Assembly: GCF_023065955.2 (NCBI RefSeq)
Contig: NW_026622797.1
Location: forward strand, 54,495,689-54,559,688
From: Ursus arctos
Taxonomy: Eukaryota; Chordata; Mammalia; Carnivora; Ursidae
Length of the DNA stretch: 64,000 nt
Direction of reading: 5' to 3'
Of the stretch, positions 22,816 through 33,975 are shown in pieces (the first letter of the stretch is position 1; the number at the start of each line of letters is the position of its first letter). The position numbers and the translations under genes were made by a program. The notes below the pieces were generated by a model that did no database searches, was not told the DNA's origin, and was given only the letters and a program-made list of their open reading frames with translations.

Positions 22816-24006
22816 AGACAACACAGTTTGTTGTAACCACAGAGATTAAGTTATCCATATTTATTTTTTTACTTCACTTTAGTAATTACTCTGTTACACT
22901 TAAAAATTAGGTTTCAATCAAGAACAACAGTTTTATTTTCAGAAGTGTTAAAATGAGAGCATATTTTCTCTAGCAAGTAAATTAGCTCCCTTGTGATTAT
23001 GTTCTTTTTTTTTTTTTTTTTTTTTTGTAACGGGTTTGTTTTTTCATGCTTGGGTTTTCTTCTCATTTTTCAGTTTTGGTGGCACCATAGGCCAGGTGTC
23101 CTATTAATGCACCATTCTGTCCGTGACTGAATTAAATTGCTGCGTTTAACTTCAGAAGAATCAGTGTGATCTTCAAGCCTCAGCAGTAACATCAGGTCTC
23201 ATGCAAATGGACATGCATGCCAATATTAGGGTGAGGAGAGTTAATTACAGTTTATACATTTTTATTAATATTTATGAATATTTAAAGAACAAATTTTAAT
23301 CTAAATGAAGGTAATATTTCATCCTTAAGGACTTGTTTGTAAACCTGTTAATAAAAATATGAATTCATCTGAACAATCATATCACTCCACATACTTCTTT
23401 GAATTGGAAGTACACATAGTAGTCTATGAAGCAAACACAGAAAAACTTTTTTTAATATGTTAATTATTTCTGAAACTTTGATGATAGGTAAAGTGTCCGG
23501 AAAAAATGACTTTCTTCCTCTATTTTCTTTAGCGTCAAATTGCTTCCCAAGAGGTAACTTAAAAAGCATCCCTGAGTTTCATGAATAGTTTTATTACCTG
23601 GATAAGCCATTAATGAAAATCGGACACATTACAAAAGCATTTCTTTACAAAGTTGACCACAGTGCTCTGAACAATGGGGAGATCAGCATAAATAGAATTG
23701 GGGACAAAACTTAACGTTTCAAAAATTTGTATTGAGCAACCATATTTTATAAGAGAGAATGTTGAATTATATACTTAAGACTAAATATTAAATTCAAGCA
23801 AATATTACCAGAACGTTTATTTTGTTGATGTTAAATTGGATTATATTTTCCCAAAGCAAATCAGGAAAGTCTGTCTAATGCCATCAGTAGGTTCTAGCCA
23901 GGATTTAAATAAAAGCCTTGCCCATTAGCAGGGCATGAATAGTTCTGAGTGAGAAGCTCTGCTCTTGATGAATGTCTTGAAGATATTACCCAAAGAGATA
24001 AGGTTA
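22816..24006. other. Unassigned non-coding DNA (contains the poly(T) tract)
   Basis: Apart from the T run at 23005-23026, I recognise nothing here. Open frames are short and antisense to each other. Confidence 0.4.
23005..23026 (+). repeat. Poly(T) tract, 22 bases
   Basis: An uninterrupted run of 22 T. The bases after it do not look like a SINE or L1 body and I see no flanking duplication, so its origin is unclear. Confidence 0.9.
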
Positions 24007-24510
24007 TGTTACTGGTGGGAGAGTCTATTGTGGGAATGGAGGACTCTGTCCTTGGATTCCCCAGGAGACGATTTAGGTGGGGATCCGTGCTGGAATAGAG
24101 CCAGCCAGAAGGAAAGTAGCAAGCACAAAGCAGTTTACTGAAGCAAAAGCACACCCTCAAGGTGGGAGAGTGGGCAGGTTCTGGGAGGTGTAACTGGCTG
24201 GAGGTTGTTTTGGGATTAGACTTTTGTAGTGTCTCTGAAGGTTGGGAGGAGCTGTGAGTACATTGGGGTGGCCTTTAACAGAAGCAGCTTCCAATCATTT
24301 GGGAAACTCCGCCCACAGGTTGGGCGGGGGAATTTTTAAAGCTACAACGTTTTCACCGGAAGTGTCATGGCAGCCTTTCACCACGGGGAGGCTGTACTCA
24401 CAAGGCAAATGCATTATAATGAGTTTAGGGGTTACCTTGGGGCAGAGGTGGAAGAAGAGAGCGAATGTTCTGCACCCGTGGCTCCTTCCTGATTTGTAAG
24501 TCCCAAGGTC
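24007..24510 (-). mobile_element. Solo-LTR-like element, minus orientation (gammaretrovirus-type, tentative)
   Basis: In minus orientation this GC-rich block has LTR-like layout. The complement of 24130-24143 (CTTCAGTAAACTGC) resembles a polyadenylation region, and it is followed by GCTTGC and CT-rich sequence ending near ACA (complement of TGT at 24007-24009). The complement of 24300-24335 carries a GGGCGGAG-type promoter-like motif. I found no gag, pol or env frame beside it, so it looks like a solo LTR. The outer (5') end lies somewhere in 24510-24560 and no target-site duplication was confirmed. The 85- and 88-codon open frames are inside it and are not genes. Confidence 0.55.
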
Positions 24511-24853
24511 TCTGAAGCCCCAGGGTCAGGATGTTGTGCTCCCCCCCCCATTTTAATGTGTAGGTTGTTTATCACCGTCCTTGCTGCTAGCTCAAGTCTC
24601 TATCATTTCCTTTCAAGGACTTAGGACTCGGCCTTGGGGCGTTCTTTGTACTTCTCGCACCTAGTTTCTACCTGACAGTTACAGAGTGGATTTTGCAAAG
24701 TTTGTTTTTCCCTCCTTTCTAAAAACAGGAGTATTTGTGACAAACCCTGAAATAAGCCACCTAATTGATCATAAAAGTGAATTTGGTTAGAAGTCTGGAC
24801 TACCATCCAAGGTTGCCTAACGAGAGGCATTGTTATTAGGAAAGTGGGAGTCA

Positions 24854-24911
24854 GACGTGTGTACGTGTGCTTGTGCGTGTGTCAGTGCGCATGCACAGGC
24901 GCACATGTGTT
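24854..24911. repeat. Alternating purine-pyrimidine (TG/CG/CA) tract
   Basis: Almost strictly alternating purines and pyrimidines, with ACGTGTGTACGTGTGC, GTGCGTGTGT and TGCGCATGCAC blocks. It is a degraded (TG)n repeat containing unusual CG and GC steps. Such sequence favours left-handed Z-DNA; that is an inference. Confidence 0.75.
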
Positions 24912-25817
24912 TGAAAAGTACTTAATAAAAGTGCTGATGGAAAGTTTTCAGCTATCAGGAATTAGTGGGAACAGCTAGAATTACTGATTCTATTGCTACT
25001 TTCAGGAGTAAAATGTCACTAACAATCTGAAGGAGGAAACTAAGGAAGAAAAAAGCGGAGAAACACTACCCTTAAAGCAGTTATCTCGAGGGGCCGCTGG
25101 TTACCCAGAAAGGGCTCGTAGTGGTAGGCACTCTGCGGTGCCATATTTCAGTCTGTTCTCTGTCTCTGCATAGTAAAAAGCTTGTTTATTTGTTGTTATT
25201 TCATTGACAATTGACTAAGCTATGGTGGATTTGTTAAACCTGACCAAACTCTTTAGGTCTCCATAAAACCATTACTATGCTCATTTAATCATTTGCAGTT
25301 AGAAATATAACTTAAGAGGAACAGCATGAAATGACAGCAAGGATACTACATGTATTCTTGATGGTTAGTGTTTTTGAGCTCTGATAGTTTACTACATCCA
25401 TCTCCATTTCGGAGATACCTACCCAGGGAACATGGTCCGTTATATCATCCCCTCCCCTAGACAAGGCTTATGACCAAATGAAAAAGTGTTATTCTTAAGG
25501 TTCCCTTTTTCTAGTATGTGTTATACACATATATCTCCGAGCTTTTATTAAGCTCTTTATTCACAGTGAATATAATGTAACCAATAAGCCTGCCAATTAA
25601 ATATGTTAATATACTCATGTTCATCATGATAAAAATTTTATTTTTTGGGTTTATGTGTCTAGTCTTATCCTACTAGAGGAAATGTATAATCCATTGCTAT
25701 ATTGATAGCATTTACTACAGTACCTGGCATACCATATTACCTTAATAAATACCTTTAAAAATTAATCTTTTCAAAAACAATCAAACTTCCATTCACAGAT
25801 TATGGTATTGTAGGTTA
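24912..25817. other. Unassigned non-coding DNA
   Basis: No gene is seen. The segment 25690-25755, ending CTGGCATACC...CTTAATAAATAC, resembles the 3' end of an L2 or MIR copy, too short to be sure. Confidence 0.4.
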
Positions 25818-26020
25818 ATTAGTTAAGAGCGCAGGTTGAAATCAGATTATTAGGGTTTGAATCCAGGTACTTGTAGTTTTTTGACCTTGGGCAAATTACT
25901 TCACTAAGCTTCAGTTTTCTCATCTATGTCATAAGACTGATAACTGAATCTGATTGTTTATGAAGACCTTTGCAATATGTCTGGCCCAGAAGAAGTGCTC
26001 AGTACATCTTAGCTCCTAAT
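25818..26020 (+). mobile_element. MIR fossil (nearly full length)
   Basis: TTAAGAGCGCAGGTTGAAAT, GGGTTTGAATCCAGGTACTT, TTGACCTTGGGCAAATTACT and TCAGTTTTCTCATCTATGTC follow the MIR consensus from its tRNA-derived head through the core. Confidence 0.88.
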
Positions 26021-26560
26021 ATCATTTAAGGTGAATTATTTTATAGATGATGAATTTCATTTATTGCATGTTGATTTTCCCCAGTTTAATCAAATTTTCC
26101 ACAGATAACCTTAACTTCCAATTTTCTGGATCCCTTTGTCTCCTGCCCACATCCTACCTACCACAAAGAACTACCTGGAAGAAGCAAATTGAAAACCAAC
26201 TAGCTTGTTTGGAAATATTGGTCAAAATGAATTGTTTATAAACCTTCAATAAAAGCTATCTGGAATCAAGACAGGTTAGTATTAAGTGGTAAAATGCTGA
26301 GATGTAATTCATTTTAACAAATACCTGTTAAGAATCAACTATATGCTCACTGGTGTGCTAGAAAAAGAAGGAAATAATTACATTTATTGATTGCCTAAAC
26401 TTCCTCGTGCTGCATCATCTTATTTAAGTCCTCACATTTATGCTGTGGAGTAGGTATTCTTATTTAAGTAACAGTGCCAGATTAATCCAACCTGTTTCCA
26501 AAGCTAAACCTCATTGTTAGGCACTGTGGAGAAGATTTAATGAAAGAAGGAAGGGCTTTA

Positions 26561-26764
26561 GGGGCGCCTGGGTGGCACAGCGGTTAAGCGTCTGCCTTCG
26601 GCTCAGGGCGTGATCCCGGCGTTGTGGGATCGAGCCCCACATCGGGCTCCTCCACTGTGAGCCTGCTTCTTCCTCTCCCACTCCCCCTGCTTGTGTTCCC
26701 TCTCTCGCTGGCTGTCTCTGTCTCTGTCGAATAAATAAATAAAATTTAAAAAAAAAAAAAAAAA
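26561..26764 (+). mobile_element. Carnivore SINE (SINEC, ursid/pinniped-type), very young
   Basis: The head GGGGCGCCTGGGTGGCACAG is followed by CGGTTAAGCGTCTGCCTTCG, CGATCCCACAAC on the complement, a CTTCTTCCTCTCCCACTCCC body, CTCTGTCGAATAAATAAATA and a long A tail. The flanking duplication AAAGAAGGAAGGGCTTTA is perfect over 18 bases (26543-26560 and 26765-26782, counting tail-ambiguous A). CpG sites in the head are still intact. All this points to a very recent insertion. Confidence 0.97.
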
Positions 26765-26782
26765 AAAGAAGGAAGGGCTTTA

Positions 26783-27849
26783 AACAGAACTGTCTAATAC
26801 CCGTAGAATACTAGCACTAGGCCAGTGGTTTCCAAACATTTAATTCTAGCATGGGGACTTTAGTAAAATAAAAGCCCAGTATATAGAAAAGACAGTAGTG
26901 AGTACTACTTTGGTGGAAATAGGTTTAGTGAATTTTATTCTCTCTCTCTCATTTCTCTTTCTCACTCATTCATGTCATCATAAACTCACATCTTTCTATT
27001 TTCTACAATAAGTTATAGTACATTACTACCAAGTATTCCCTGATTTGGCCGATAGTAGCCTCTTTAATCCTGTGTTGTTTTGATATGTCCTCATCATTCT
27101 CTGAGTACTTCCCAACTTTTTGGTCTGTCAAGACTTTTCCAGATTCATACCTGCCCCAGCCCTGAAGTCAGTCATTTTTTTTTAAGGAGTTCTGGTTTCC
27201 TTTAGTGGAGAATAGGTACTTAGAAACCAAGATATGAGTGCTAGGTGTGCTCATTACTACTGTCATTTATATATTTATTTCCAATATATTGGAAATCCAA
27301 TATTGTAATATTTCCTGTATGTACAAGTATATTTTTTTATATATGGCTCAAATTAGAAAAAATACTGTGATGCATTGCTTCTAGGCCCTTTTAGAAGACA
27401 CATATTCAATATCCGATTGATGTACATTTCATGCAAATTTCCTGAGTTTGCCTTCTCAGTTCCTGTGGTTTGCTAAATGACCAAAAGTTTCAGCTTGCTT
27501 TGTGATTGAATTTTTGTATTCAGTGCTGACGGGATGTACTAAGCCCTAAATACAGTTGCCCTATCAGTGACCAAAGGTGGACCAAAAAGATGAGGGGAGT
27601 TACATAATCTACTTTATATTCAAGTTCTGTATTACCTAATTCTTCCTTTTAATAACAAAAGACTGTAAACCTCACCCAGCCTGCTTCTATTCACTTGACT
27701 GGATTTTGTATTTCTTTGGCTCTAAAGAAGGTAAATTCATTCCCACCAAAGTCTAAAGATCTTTGAATTTAAAGAATCACATTCTTTTTCTTATGGTTTT
27801 TTCCTGATGGCACTGTACAACTATTACATATTTTAACTTATATTTAATG
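26783..27849. other. Unassigned non-coding DNA
   Basis: No gene is seen. It includes a short (CT)n run at about 26938-26960. The rest is AT-rich without a recognised repeat. Confidence 0.4.
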
Positions 27850-28240
27850 GAATTCTGAATATTTCTCATAACTTTCTCCACTTAGGCAGAACATTTAGCA
27901 TTATTGTGGTTTCATGTCTCTACCCAGTCTTGTTTGTCTTATCTCCATGTGTTTTTTAACTTCATTCATTCTGTCTAAAATGGTTTTCCCCTCTGGCTCT
28001 GTTGGTAATCTGTTACCTCTCTTTCAAGGTCCATTTTTATAGAACTTTCTTGTCAACCATCCTCTCTTAGTAAGTGTAGATTCGCCTCTCTATTTCTGTA
28101 ATCTATTGCTTATAAATGAAAAGAATATTCTACATTTTGCAATTTCTTTTTCTTATTGGCTTGAGCAGATTTCATGTGAGTTCACCTTTGCATCCTCCAT
28201 AGCCTCTAGTACTGTTCAGAAAAAAAGGAAATAATCCCAT
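27850..28240 (+). mobile_element. L2 LINE 3' end (diverged)
   Basis: AAAATGGTTTTCCCCTCTGG, TACCTCTCTTTCAAGGTCCA and GAACTTTCTTGTCAACCATC follow the L2 3' order (a GGAATGCCCTTCCC-like piece, then CTTCAGGTCTCAGCTC, then GAGGCCTTCCCTGACCACC). The final GCCTCTAGTACTGTTCAG fits the L2 end AGCGCCTAGAACAGTGCC. Confidence 0.65.
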
Positions 28241-28943
28241 TAAGGCACTTCAGTGTGGTTGGAATTTGTTCTCTATAAAATCATTATTGCTACTGAGCTC
28301 TGAAGAAACACTGCATAATTCTTTGCCAGAATATTGGGGCCTAGACAACATGAGAACGAAACTGTTCCACATGTGAGTTTTGGTGATGGTGTTTCCTCAT
28401 AGAGCATTCTTCACCAGGTATTTCATGGATAGCGCTAAGTTTATTTGAGCAGCCAGAAGTGTGTAACATATAGTAAATGTTTGGTAAAATATGTTGAATA
28501 GATGACTTAATTAATAGTAGTGGAGAGAAGTGAACAGTACTGAGAAATGTACAGATATATAAAGATATCCTCAAAGTTCTAAAATTGCTCTGTATTCACA
28601 GATTTAACATGCATTGCTCCATGAAACTAATGAAAAAGTATCTATTAATTACTTCTCCAGAGTAAAGTTAAGAATCCTGAATTACAGAAATAATTTCTCC
28701 CTTTTCTTTAACTGTAGTAGATTTTCAGAATTAAAAATAGCAATATAGGAAAAAAATGTTCTTATCACCTAGCCTTTGATAAGTAAACATAGTCTATTTT
28801 CATTTCTACATGTATATGGAAAACATTTATTTTTATAAAGATTGAAAAATTTCCTGAAATAGTTTAAAGTAAAACAGCAAATTGACTTCATTAATTTTAT
28901 ACTATTCCATGATTTATACCTTTGTTTTTAGTAAGACATAATT
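28241..28943. other. Unassigned non-coding DNA
   Basis: AT-rich, with no repeat, exon or RNA gene recognised. Confidence 0.4.
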
Positions 28944-28963
28944 AAAATTTAACCACATGTTAA

Positions 28964-29107
28964 TTTTGTTTGTTTTTTAAATTTGGGGGGATCTGTTGCT
29001 TATTCTTTTTTTTTTTTTTTTAAGTAAGCTCTATGTCCTACATGGGGCTTCAACTCATGACCCCAAGATCAAGTTGAATGCCCTACTGACTGAACCAGCG
29101 AGGCACC
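28964..29107 (-). mobile_element. Short-form carnivore SINE with possible 3' transduced segment
   Basis: The head (complement of GCGAGGCACC at about 29098-29107) and the stretch TGGGGCTTCAACTCATGACC mark an old, short SINEC in minus orientation with a T run at 29006-29021. The best flanking duplication is AAAATTTAACCACATGTTAA at 28944-28963 against AAAATTTAACTGCATTTTAA at 29108-29127 (17 of 20). That leaves about 40 bases between the SINE A tail and the duplication, ending in a second A-rich run on the SINE strand. Confidence 0.75.
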
Positions 29108-29127
29108 AAAATTTAACTGCATTTTAA

Positions 29128-30224
29128 CATCATTTTTTTTGCCTACAACTGAAAATTTGCCACTTACTCAGATTTTGATTCTGTGTAAATGATACTAAAG
29201 TGTATGATTTTGAAGCTGTTTTAAAAAAGAATACATTTCAGTTGGGATACATTGCTGAACCAAAAAAAGAGAGAAGAGAAAACTTCATAGGTCATTGAGT
29301 GCAACACAATAGTAAACTTGATTTACTGTGTAAATCTCTCTGGATTATTTTACACAACAGAAAATATAGTATGGTGTCTGTTTATCTCTCTTGATTATTT
29401 CATGCAACTTTTAAAAGGGGTATTTTTCTTTCAATACAGAACTGACAAGCTATGGGTCAAACCTCAGCAAACAAAGTAAGATGCTTTTTCTATTTACTGT
29501 GAAGAGGACAGTATTGAAAAATACTTTGTTTTTGTAGTGGAGGTGCTATGACAGCCCAGATGTTAGTGACTACTTACAGTATCTTTGTGGTGTTCAATAA
29601 AGGAGAAATGAAGAAATAAAATTGTCATTTTCTTGGAGTTCTATCTAAGCTTTCATTCCCATGGCCAACATAAAGCATGTTTGTTGGAAACAGTCTTTGA
29701 TTAGAATGAGATGCTTGGTCTGTTCCTAGAAAGATGGATGACCTAAAGAGTTCTTGCTTTGCCAGCTCTGGGAGGAACAACAATGCGTGCATGCCTGTTT
29801 GTTCTTTGTTAAAACTTCAAAGAAATTTTCTTCTAGCAGTGTATGCTACTTTCTGTTGGAAGTTTTTAACAAGATCACAGTCCAGCTAAGGATGCATCAG
29901 GATTTACACCTACTGTCCTTGAATTCATTTTCCAGTTATGGAAAACAGCAGTCAATGCAGAATATCAGAATGATATGACAATCATCGTAACATGAAGAGA
30001 GAAGATGCTGGCTAATCAAAGTTTAGTTCATTGTTATGTCTGGGATTTTGACACGCAACTCAGTTAACCTTCCAGTGGCAGAGAAGGTAAGAATCTATGC
30101 TCACCATAAATATGTTTTGTTATCCTTTTTGTTATGGCCCTTCTAGCTTTTCAATTCTACTTTCTCTCCTCATCTTTTACTTTCCCAAATTGTCAATTGG
30201 TTTGTAAAGACTTCAGTAGATTCT
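29128..30224. other. Unassigned non-coding DNA with splice-like signals
   Basis: No repeat is recognised in most of it. At 29440-29475 a 36-base segment lies between a pyrimidine-rich TTTCTTTCAATACAG and GTAAGATG. A second strong donor-like AAGGTAAGAA occurs at 30085-30094. These could be chance or belong to a non-coding transcript; no coding exon is supported. Confidence 0.3.
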
Positions 30225-30700
30225 TTCATTAGATAAAAGCCAAACGACTCCCTTTCCATCATATGGCCCTTGGTGTCTCATGGCCCTTTATGTTTTGTTT
30301 CTATCTCCTTTTTTATCCCTCACGTCTTATCACAGGATACCTAAAGTTAAGCCATAGCAAGTGCTCAGAATTGCCAAGACAGATCCTATTCTCTGATACT
30401 TCTAACCCTTTTATACATGGCTGGTCCCTAGGTTGTTGATCTTTAGCTTTATACACTTGGGGAATTCCTTTTCATCCTTGAACACACAGTTCTGATGTCA
30501 TCTGCAATATCACCTTCCCTTCTCTGTCTAGAACTGATTTCTTAGGCCTATATTTGTTGAAATTATTGAATTATTATTCTTTCTGTCCATCTCTCTCCTC
30601 TGTAAAATCCCTACGAACAAGCATTGTGTTTTACCCATTTTTGCATTCTATGTGTTGTACCATGGCACATACTAGATGCTCGACAAATATGCTTGAATTG
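30225..30700 (+). mobile_element. L2 LINE 3' end (diverged)
   Basis: The order fits the L2 3' region: ATCATATGGCCCTTGGTG, GGGGAATTCCTTTTCATCC, AATATCACCTTCCCTTCTC, AAGCATTGTGTTTTACCC and finally CATACTAGATGCTCGACAAA with TATGCTTGAATT, which matches the L2 end ACATAGTAGGTGCTCAATAAATATTTGTTGAAT. Confidence 0.72.
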
Positions 30701-33239
30701 AAAACTACCAACATTCCACCGCATATCCTTGGGCACTATGTCTCTCCTAGTTAGCAAGCTACACTAAGAACCTGTTTATAGAGTTGAATTTTCTTTCAGT
30801 TCCAATCTTTTAATGCTCCATCATTTCCTTTCATTTTCTCCTAAATTATAAGAACTACATTACTTGTATAGCCATGTCTCCCTGTCATGAACTCAGATAA
30901 TTTACAAGGTGCCCTGTTCAAATGAACCTGGACACCAGGAATTTTTAAAGACCTTCAAGCTACTACAATCACTACCCCAAAGTCCATTTGCAGCCCTTGA
31001 AAATATTGGAGGTGAAATAGTTAAGGAGTAAAATATCTGAGCTATTGTGGACTTTGGTATCTCACAAAGGAAGTAGTATAGTATCCATTTTTCTACATAT
31101 TATTTTCAGAATTAATACAATTTCAAAGTATCTTTTATTCCTTCTAAAAAGTAGTAACAAAATATACCTCTCATTAGCACAATGTGGTCAGAATACTGAG
31201 GCAACTGACTATAGACTTCATTCAAACTCATGAGCCATGATTTACTATTTCCTGAGTAATTAGGACGCAGGTGTAGGTAATTAATTCATCAAAGAAAAAG
31301 TAGCATATAAAACATAGGAAAAGATAATTAGGACAAAACAAAAAGAAAATAAATTAGGATCACACATAATATATTTGGTTCAGGGCTTTCACCAATCTTA
31401 AATTCTAAATTGGAAATTTATATCGGAATTACTCTAGGTAGACTGCGTCATCTGCTAACTGTATCTATGCCCATGTTAACTATTTAGTATGAGTTCAAGG
31501 TATTCTTAAGCTTATTTGTTTATTTTACTGATAGAAGAGTTCCTCGGCTAACTCTTGTCTTTTTATGTTCTAACAAGTTTTGTACGTGGTTTACATGGTC
31601 ACTGTAGATGATATAGGACAAGTCATAAAGTGAAATGCAGAAGAATTAAAAGCAGACACCCAAATTAATTAAAAAACCCAAAATAAACCAACCAAAACGT
31701 GCAGTGTATAGACTTTGCGTGTAGCCACAAGCATGTTGATATGCCTCAGTGTGTTTGGAAGTGATCACTGCCTACAACATGTGGTTCTTATTGATCTGGG
31801 TCCTGCTGATCCTGAGACACCAGCAAAGGTTGGTGTGGGTCCACAAACACAACCAAAACATTAATTTCAAAACAGAACATTTTGTAACATTTATAAACAA
31901 CGAGGTTAAACTAAAAGACTATTTTGGTATTTAAATGAATAAAACCACAGATATCTTTCAAAAACAATGTTTCTAAAAGCATTTTCTGTAGAACATCCCA
32001 TCAAAATAGATTAACTTCTTTAAAAAGTTCAATGACCAGATATTTGGAGATGCTGGAATTGTTTGGAAATTGCTCTAGGTTTACTTGTGGAATCTAAAAA
32101 AATAAACTTAATCCCTCATTCACAAAGTCCCTCCATGACCAGAGCCATTGCTTTCCAACAAATCTGTTGTGTTTTTTTTTTCTTTTCTTACAAAAACAGT
32201 TTTACTTTCTTGAATTCTCTCTTGCTGTGGTTTGAGAGCTTTTTGTTTTAACAAACCATCTGAAAACCACAGTTATTTTTCCCCTTACGTATGTTGATTA
32301 CATTCAGTGGCTTTAATTATCACTTTTGTGCCAATGACTACACAATAAAAATTAAAAAGCCTTTTCTAGATTTTAATGATATCAGTTTATTTCAGAAATA
32401 AATGGAGCACTAGGCAAGCTTGGATTTAACATCTCCATCTATGCCCTAATTCACTTCTACTGTTTTCTTAGCCCCCACATTGCTTGTGTTGTTTTATAGT
32501 CTGAGCACAGAGTTATAGTTGGGGAAGCATTTGGATGAAACGTGGTAAGAAATAAATTGAAATATATTGAGCATCCCAATCCCAGGACACCCATATGAAA
32601 CTCTGGAATATAACCTTTGAAAAACTCTGATGACCTCATGAATTGGCAAGAAACATCAAAATAGGAGCTTATATTGTATACGTTCCAAATCCAAAAGTTC
32701 CAGATCCAAATCTTCTATTGTGAAGCAATGGCCTTTGTTCATCAGTGTCTGTTATGGCAGATTCTTGAGTTTGATGAGGTGAGACTCTTTAATTTAATTC
32801 TGAGTACAGCACATTGGATCCTAATGAGCCGGGTTTTCCCTATTGCCTAATTCGCTTTGTCTATAGTTAGATGCTTAGGGAGGCCACTAGAAGTCCATTA
32901 GATTAGAGTGAAAAAAACAAAAAACAAAAAAGCAAATCCAAAAACAGGCCCCATGTTACCTAAGGGAGATAATACACCTCAATGTGGAATTACAGCCAAG
33001 TTCCTGGTTATTGAAAGTTAAAATGATAAAGAAGCGGTAAGTATTTATTTACTTATTTTTTCAACTTCAGTTGCTTTTTTTTTTTAATAGGAAATAATAT
33101 CCATGTGACTAAAAAGATAAGTCTGCCCATCTGTCTATCATTGCAACAATAACAAAAAAAATGTTTAAATGGATTTTCACCAAATTTGAAGGTTAATGTT
33201 AGAGTGGCCTAACTTAAAATCTAGGCTGGATGGCATGCT
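30701..33239. other. Unassigned non-coding DNA
   Basis: About 2.5 kb, AT-rich, no gene. It contains short A-rich runs (for example near 32909-32935) and a local near-repeat of TTCCAAATCCAAAAG and TTCCAGATCCAAATC at about 32684-32713. I recognise no transposon family. Confidence 0.42.
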
Positions 33240-33320
33240 CCATATTTACAGGCATAGAAGGATAGCGCAGCTCACACAGGGCCTGGCATATAGTAAGCAC
33301 TCAATTTCTACTCAGTAAGT
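33240..33320 (+). mobile_element. MIR 3'-end fragment
   Basis: GGGCCTGGCATATAGTAAGC and ACTCAATT are the MIR 3' signature (GTGCCTGGCACATAGTAAGCGCTCAATAAAT). A SINE inserted shortly after it. Confidence 0.65.
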
Positions 33321-33324
33321 GCCA

Positions 33325-33534
33325 TTTTTTAAAAAGATTTATTCATTTCATTTGAGAAAAAGAGAAAGCGTGAAACTGGGGTGGTGGGGGAGGAGGCAGA
33401 GGGAGAGAGAGAATCTCCAGCAGACTTCCTGCTGAGCAAGAAGCCAGATGACACAGGGCTTAATCCCATGACCCTCATGACCTGAGCCCAAATCAAGAGT
33501 CAGATGCTTAAGGGAATCAGCCACTCAGGTGTCC
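33325..33534 (-). mobile_element. Carnivore SINE (SINEC), older
   Basis: AAAAAGATTTATTCATTTCA, a G-rich GGGGTGGTGGGGGAGGAGGC body, CATGACCTGAGCCCAAATCA and a head ending CCACTCAGGTGTCC define a diverged minus-oriented copy. No convincing target-site duplication was found. Confidence 0.9.
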
Positions 33535-33958
33535 CTGATGCCAGCTATTTTACCATTTCCTTCATTGTCATCATCCGTGTCATACTGACAGGTTACAAAG
33601 TCAACCTGATTCTTTTATTTTATTGACCATACATTTTCTGCACCCCATCTTTTTTTTTTTTTTTTTGAACGTTTTCTAGTGGGGAAAATATGTGAGTAAA
33701 ATCTTACTTAAATTTTATGAAATCATTTTCACTTTTATTTATATTTTCTGGGTAAGGAAGGGATCTCAGGGCAGGGTTACTTTGAGAGGACACGGAGTCC
33801 CCAGTATTCTTTCAGTGCTTACTGCTCACATTTCTAGCATCCTCACAGCTCTCCATACATGCATCTTGCACATTATTTGCCAGAAAAAAAATATTCTGAT
33901 TTTGTTTTATTTCCCATTGTCATGTGGTAATAAAGAAATTTATTGCCCAGATCTGCGG
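33535..33958. other. Unassigned non-coding DNA
   Basis: Contains a T run at about 33650-33666. The 92-codon open frame at 33692-33970 has no recognisable domain. Confidence 0.4.
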
Positions 33959-33975
33959 CATATTGTGTAATTTTT

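Noticed and set aside
26561..26640. tRNA-like sequence with internal promoter boxes
   Set aside because: This is the tRNA-derived head of a carnivore SINE, with flanking duplication and A tail, and not a functional tRNA gene. The same holds for the other SINE heads.
29452..29475. Short in-frame ATG segment whose first residues recall a myristoylated N-terminus
   Set aside because: Only eight codons before a donor-like GT, with no downstream frame or family match; coincidence is likely.
30701..33239. Long stretch without recognised repeats, considered as a conserved block
   Set aside because: It contains A-rich runs and low-complexity pieces and may be old transposon I cannot recognise; weaker candidate than 59300-61574.
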